Part shown: positions 31,043-32,474 of the stretch, piece by piece
Layout of the letters: every line of letters begins with the position of its first letter
Position numbering within the stretch: position 1 is the first letter of the stretch
Source of the DNA: Sedimentisphaerales bacterium
GTDB taxonomy: Bacteria; Planctomycetota; Phycisphaerae; Sedimentisphaerales; Anaerohalosphaeraceae
Assembly: GCA_028282905.1 (NCBI GenBank)
Contig: JANQGW010000156.1
Coordinates: 1 to 32,474, forward strand
Length of the DNA: 32,474 nt
Direction of reading: 5' to 3'
Program-made: the position numbers and the translations under genes
The notes under the pieces: generated by a model
Databases searched by the model: none
Told to the model about the DNA's origin: nothing
What the model saw: the letters and a program-made list of their open reading frames with translations, nothing else

Positions 31043-31140
31043 CTGACGCCGCCCGGAATCAAAAAGATTCGCTTGGCCGCCAAAATGAATGATTAGAGGT
31101 GCCGTAAGTTTCGTTAACCGTTAATTGACCGGGACGTCTT

Positions 31141-32280
31141 ATGAACAGCCGCGTGAAAACGATCTTAAAAATAGTTGCCGCCGCAACCCTGCTGTATTTG
31201 TTTCTGCTCAGCATCGGCCTGATGGGCGGCGCCTTCAAGGGCTTCGGCAAGGATTTCGCCACTGAACTCGTTGAGAGTACATCAAACCCATTTATCGGCT
31301 TGATTATCGGTATCCTTGCCACCAGCGTCGTACAAAGCTCTTCAACAACAACCGCACTGGTCGTCGGTATCGTCGGGGCCGGCAACTTCCCGGTCAGCAA
31401 TGCTATTCCGATCATCATGGGCGCCAACATCGGCACCACCGTCACGAATACCCTGGTCTCACTGGGCCACGTCGGGCGTCGGGAGGAATTCAAAAAGGCG
31501 ATTTCCGCCGCCACGGTCCATGACTTCTTCAATCTGATCTGCGTATCCATCATGTTCCCGCTGGAGTTGATCACCGGCAAGATTTTCGGCGTGGGATTCC
31601 TCGAAAAAAGCGCCACCCTGCTGAGTGAACAATTTGATAACGTCGGCGGCCTGAAATTCACCAGCCCCATCAAAATGATCATCAAGCCCGTTGTTAAACA
31701 GATTCAGCACCTTGCCACCGACATCTCCGGCTCTGAACATATTGCCTATATCTTCATGCTGGTGCTGTCTTTCGTGCTTCTGTTTTTCGCCCTGTACTTC
31801 ATCGTCAAGGTCATGAAATCCCTCGTCGTCGAACGGGCCGAGATTGTCCTCAACAACGTCATCCGAAAAAACGGTCACCTCGCCCTGCTGGCAGGTCTCA
31901 TGTTCACCATCGCTGTCCAGAGCAGCTCGATTACGACGTCGCTGCTGATCCCAATGGTCGCCGCGGGTATCCTGACGGTCGAGTCCATCTTCCCGATCAC
32001 GATGGGCGCCAATATCGGCACCACGACGACCGCGATCCTTGCCTCCTTTGCAGCGGGCGATATTTCTGCTATAATCATCGCATTCGTACATTTTCTGTTT
32101 AATACGATTGGCGTGGTATGTATCTATCCGATACCGATTTGCCGGAAGATTCCGATCCGGCTGGCACATGGCCTCGGTGAAATGGCCGCGACGAAGCGCT
32201 GGTATGCCTTCCTGTATGTCTTCGGGCTGTTTTTCCTGTTGCCGTTTTTGCTTATTTTTGTCTCGAAATTATTCCAATAA
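31141..32280 (+). CDS. Na/Pi cotransporter-family protein
   Basis: A 379-residue membrane protein of the Na-phosphate symporter family, likely importing phosphate with sodium. It shows the family's inverted-repeat signature twice: QSSS (65-68) with GANIGTT (94-100), and QSSS (260-263) with GANIGTT (289-295). It lacks the C-terminal PhoU-like domain often fused to bacterial members; a separate PhoU-like gene starts 18 bases after its stop. ATG 31141 has a weak GGGA six bases upstream. The 11-bp repeat array upstream suggests control by phosphate. Confidence 0.93.
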   Translation: MNSRVKTILKIVAAATLLYLFLLSIGLMGGAFKGFGKDFATELVESTSNPFIGLIIGILATSVVQSSSTTTALVVGIVGAGNFPVSNAIPIIMGANIGTTVTNTLVSLGHVGRREEFKKAISAATVHDFFNLICVSIMFPLELITGKIFGVGFLEKSATLLSEQFDNVGGLKFTSPIKMIIKPVVKQIQHLATDISGSEHIAYIFMLVLSFVLLFFALYFIVKVMKSLVVERAEIVLNNVIRKNGHLALLAGLMFTIAVQSSSITTSLLIPMVAAGILTVESIFPITMGANIGTTTTAILASFAAGDISAIIIAFVHFLFNTIGVVCIYPIPICRKIPIRLAHGLGEMAATKRWYAFLYVFGLFFLLPFLLIFVSKLFQ

Positions 32281-32298
32281 TGAACAGGAGAAATCACA

Positions 32299-32474
32299 AT
32301 GTTTAACAGTTTACGCAGCTTCTGGAAAGGCAAGGACTTTCTGACGCAGGTCATCGGCGATTTTTCAAAAATGCTCGACCATGCCGAAGATATGTTCATC
32401 ATGGTCGCCAAGGCGCTTTTAGAAAACAACCAGACCGCCGAGTTGAAGCAAACCGTCTATGAGGTTGACAAGAA
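32299..32474 (+). CDS. PhoU-like protein, N-terminal 58 residues (cut by window edge)
   Basis: Begins MFNSLRSFWKGKDFLTQVIG and continues as an amphipathic helix with FSKMLDHAEDMFIMVAKALL, like the first helices of PhoU-domain proteins. AGGAG lies eight bases before ATG 32299. Position directly after a Na/Pi transporter supports a role in regulating phosphate uptake. The rest is outside the window. Confidence 0.75.
   Translation, partial: MFNSLRSFWKGKDFLTQVIGDFSKMLDHAEDMFIMVAKALLENNQTAELKQTVYEVDK

Larger units (their letters stand above)
30689..31140. other. 452-bp regulatory stretch before the Na/Pi transporter
   Basis: No gene seen. It contains the 11-bp repeat array (30806-30911), a candidate -10 at 30921, a long hairpin (30983-31013), a terminator-like hairpin (31018-31042) and further short stems such as GAATC-aaaaa-GATTC (31055-31069). 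Confidence 0.7.

Overview
The window looks like a chromosomal segment from a Planctomycetota bacterium, most likely class Phycisphaerae. This is an inference from gene content: two PEP-CTERM proteins, an FG-GAP protein with a dockerin-like tail, zinc-ribbon/DUF4190 membrane proteins carrying a pseudopilin-like head, a Tricorn-type protease, a Tat-exported Gfo/Idh/MocA oxidoreductase beside a xylose-isomerase-like barrel protein, and many intergenic repeats. No marker gene in the window fixes the taxon.

Layout. Positions 1-13800 are almost all on the minus strand: pgk (cut by the window edge) and gap; an oxidoreductase/TIM-barrel pair; tilS; a TPR lipoprotein; ispD; and three zinc-ribbon membrane proteins interrupted by one plus-strand SDR gene that lies between ~107 bp direct repeats. 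These are followed by cobO and a PilZ gene. Positions 14100-19950 are on the plus strand: an MFS transporter, a 1083-residue Tricorn-like protease, a His/Met-rich one-helix protein and a YbaK-family deacylase. Positions 20100-25270 return to the minus strand with the FG-GAP/dockerin protein, two paralogous PEP-CTERM proteins and a two-frame terminase large-subunit gene with no other phage gene nearby. Positions 25468-32474 are mostly plus: a Cys-module lipoprotein, a DsrE-like lipoprotein, one minus-strand hypothetical, an IMPase/46-residue ORF/DUF2225-LysM operon, a small membrane protein, and a Na/Pi transporter followed by a PhoU-like gene cut by the window edge.

How genes work together. 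pgk and gap are adjacent steps of glycolysis. The FG-GAP and PEP-CTERM genes share a two-hairpin 3' module, and the two PEP-CTERM genes also share promoter and leader, suggesting common handling of exported-protein mRNAs. The Na/Pi transporter and PhoU-like gene form a phosphate unit.

Most interesting non-coding signals: (1) a nine-unit array of CTMAY pentamers at exact 11-bp spacing upstream of the Na/Pi transporter, ending 10 bp before a candidate -10, as expected of a Pho box; (2) a terminator-like structure with an alternative pairing in the leader behind it; (3) a conserved, pseudoknot-capable 5' leader on both PEP-CTERM genes; (4) a three-copy 3' hairpin/terminator module; (5) a ~113-nt multi-hairpin element closed by a 9-bp stem at 27073-27185; and (6) a mosaic of several intergenic repeat families. 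All were found by eye; none has been folded or searched.
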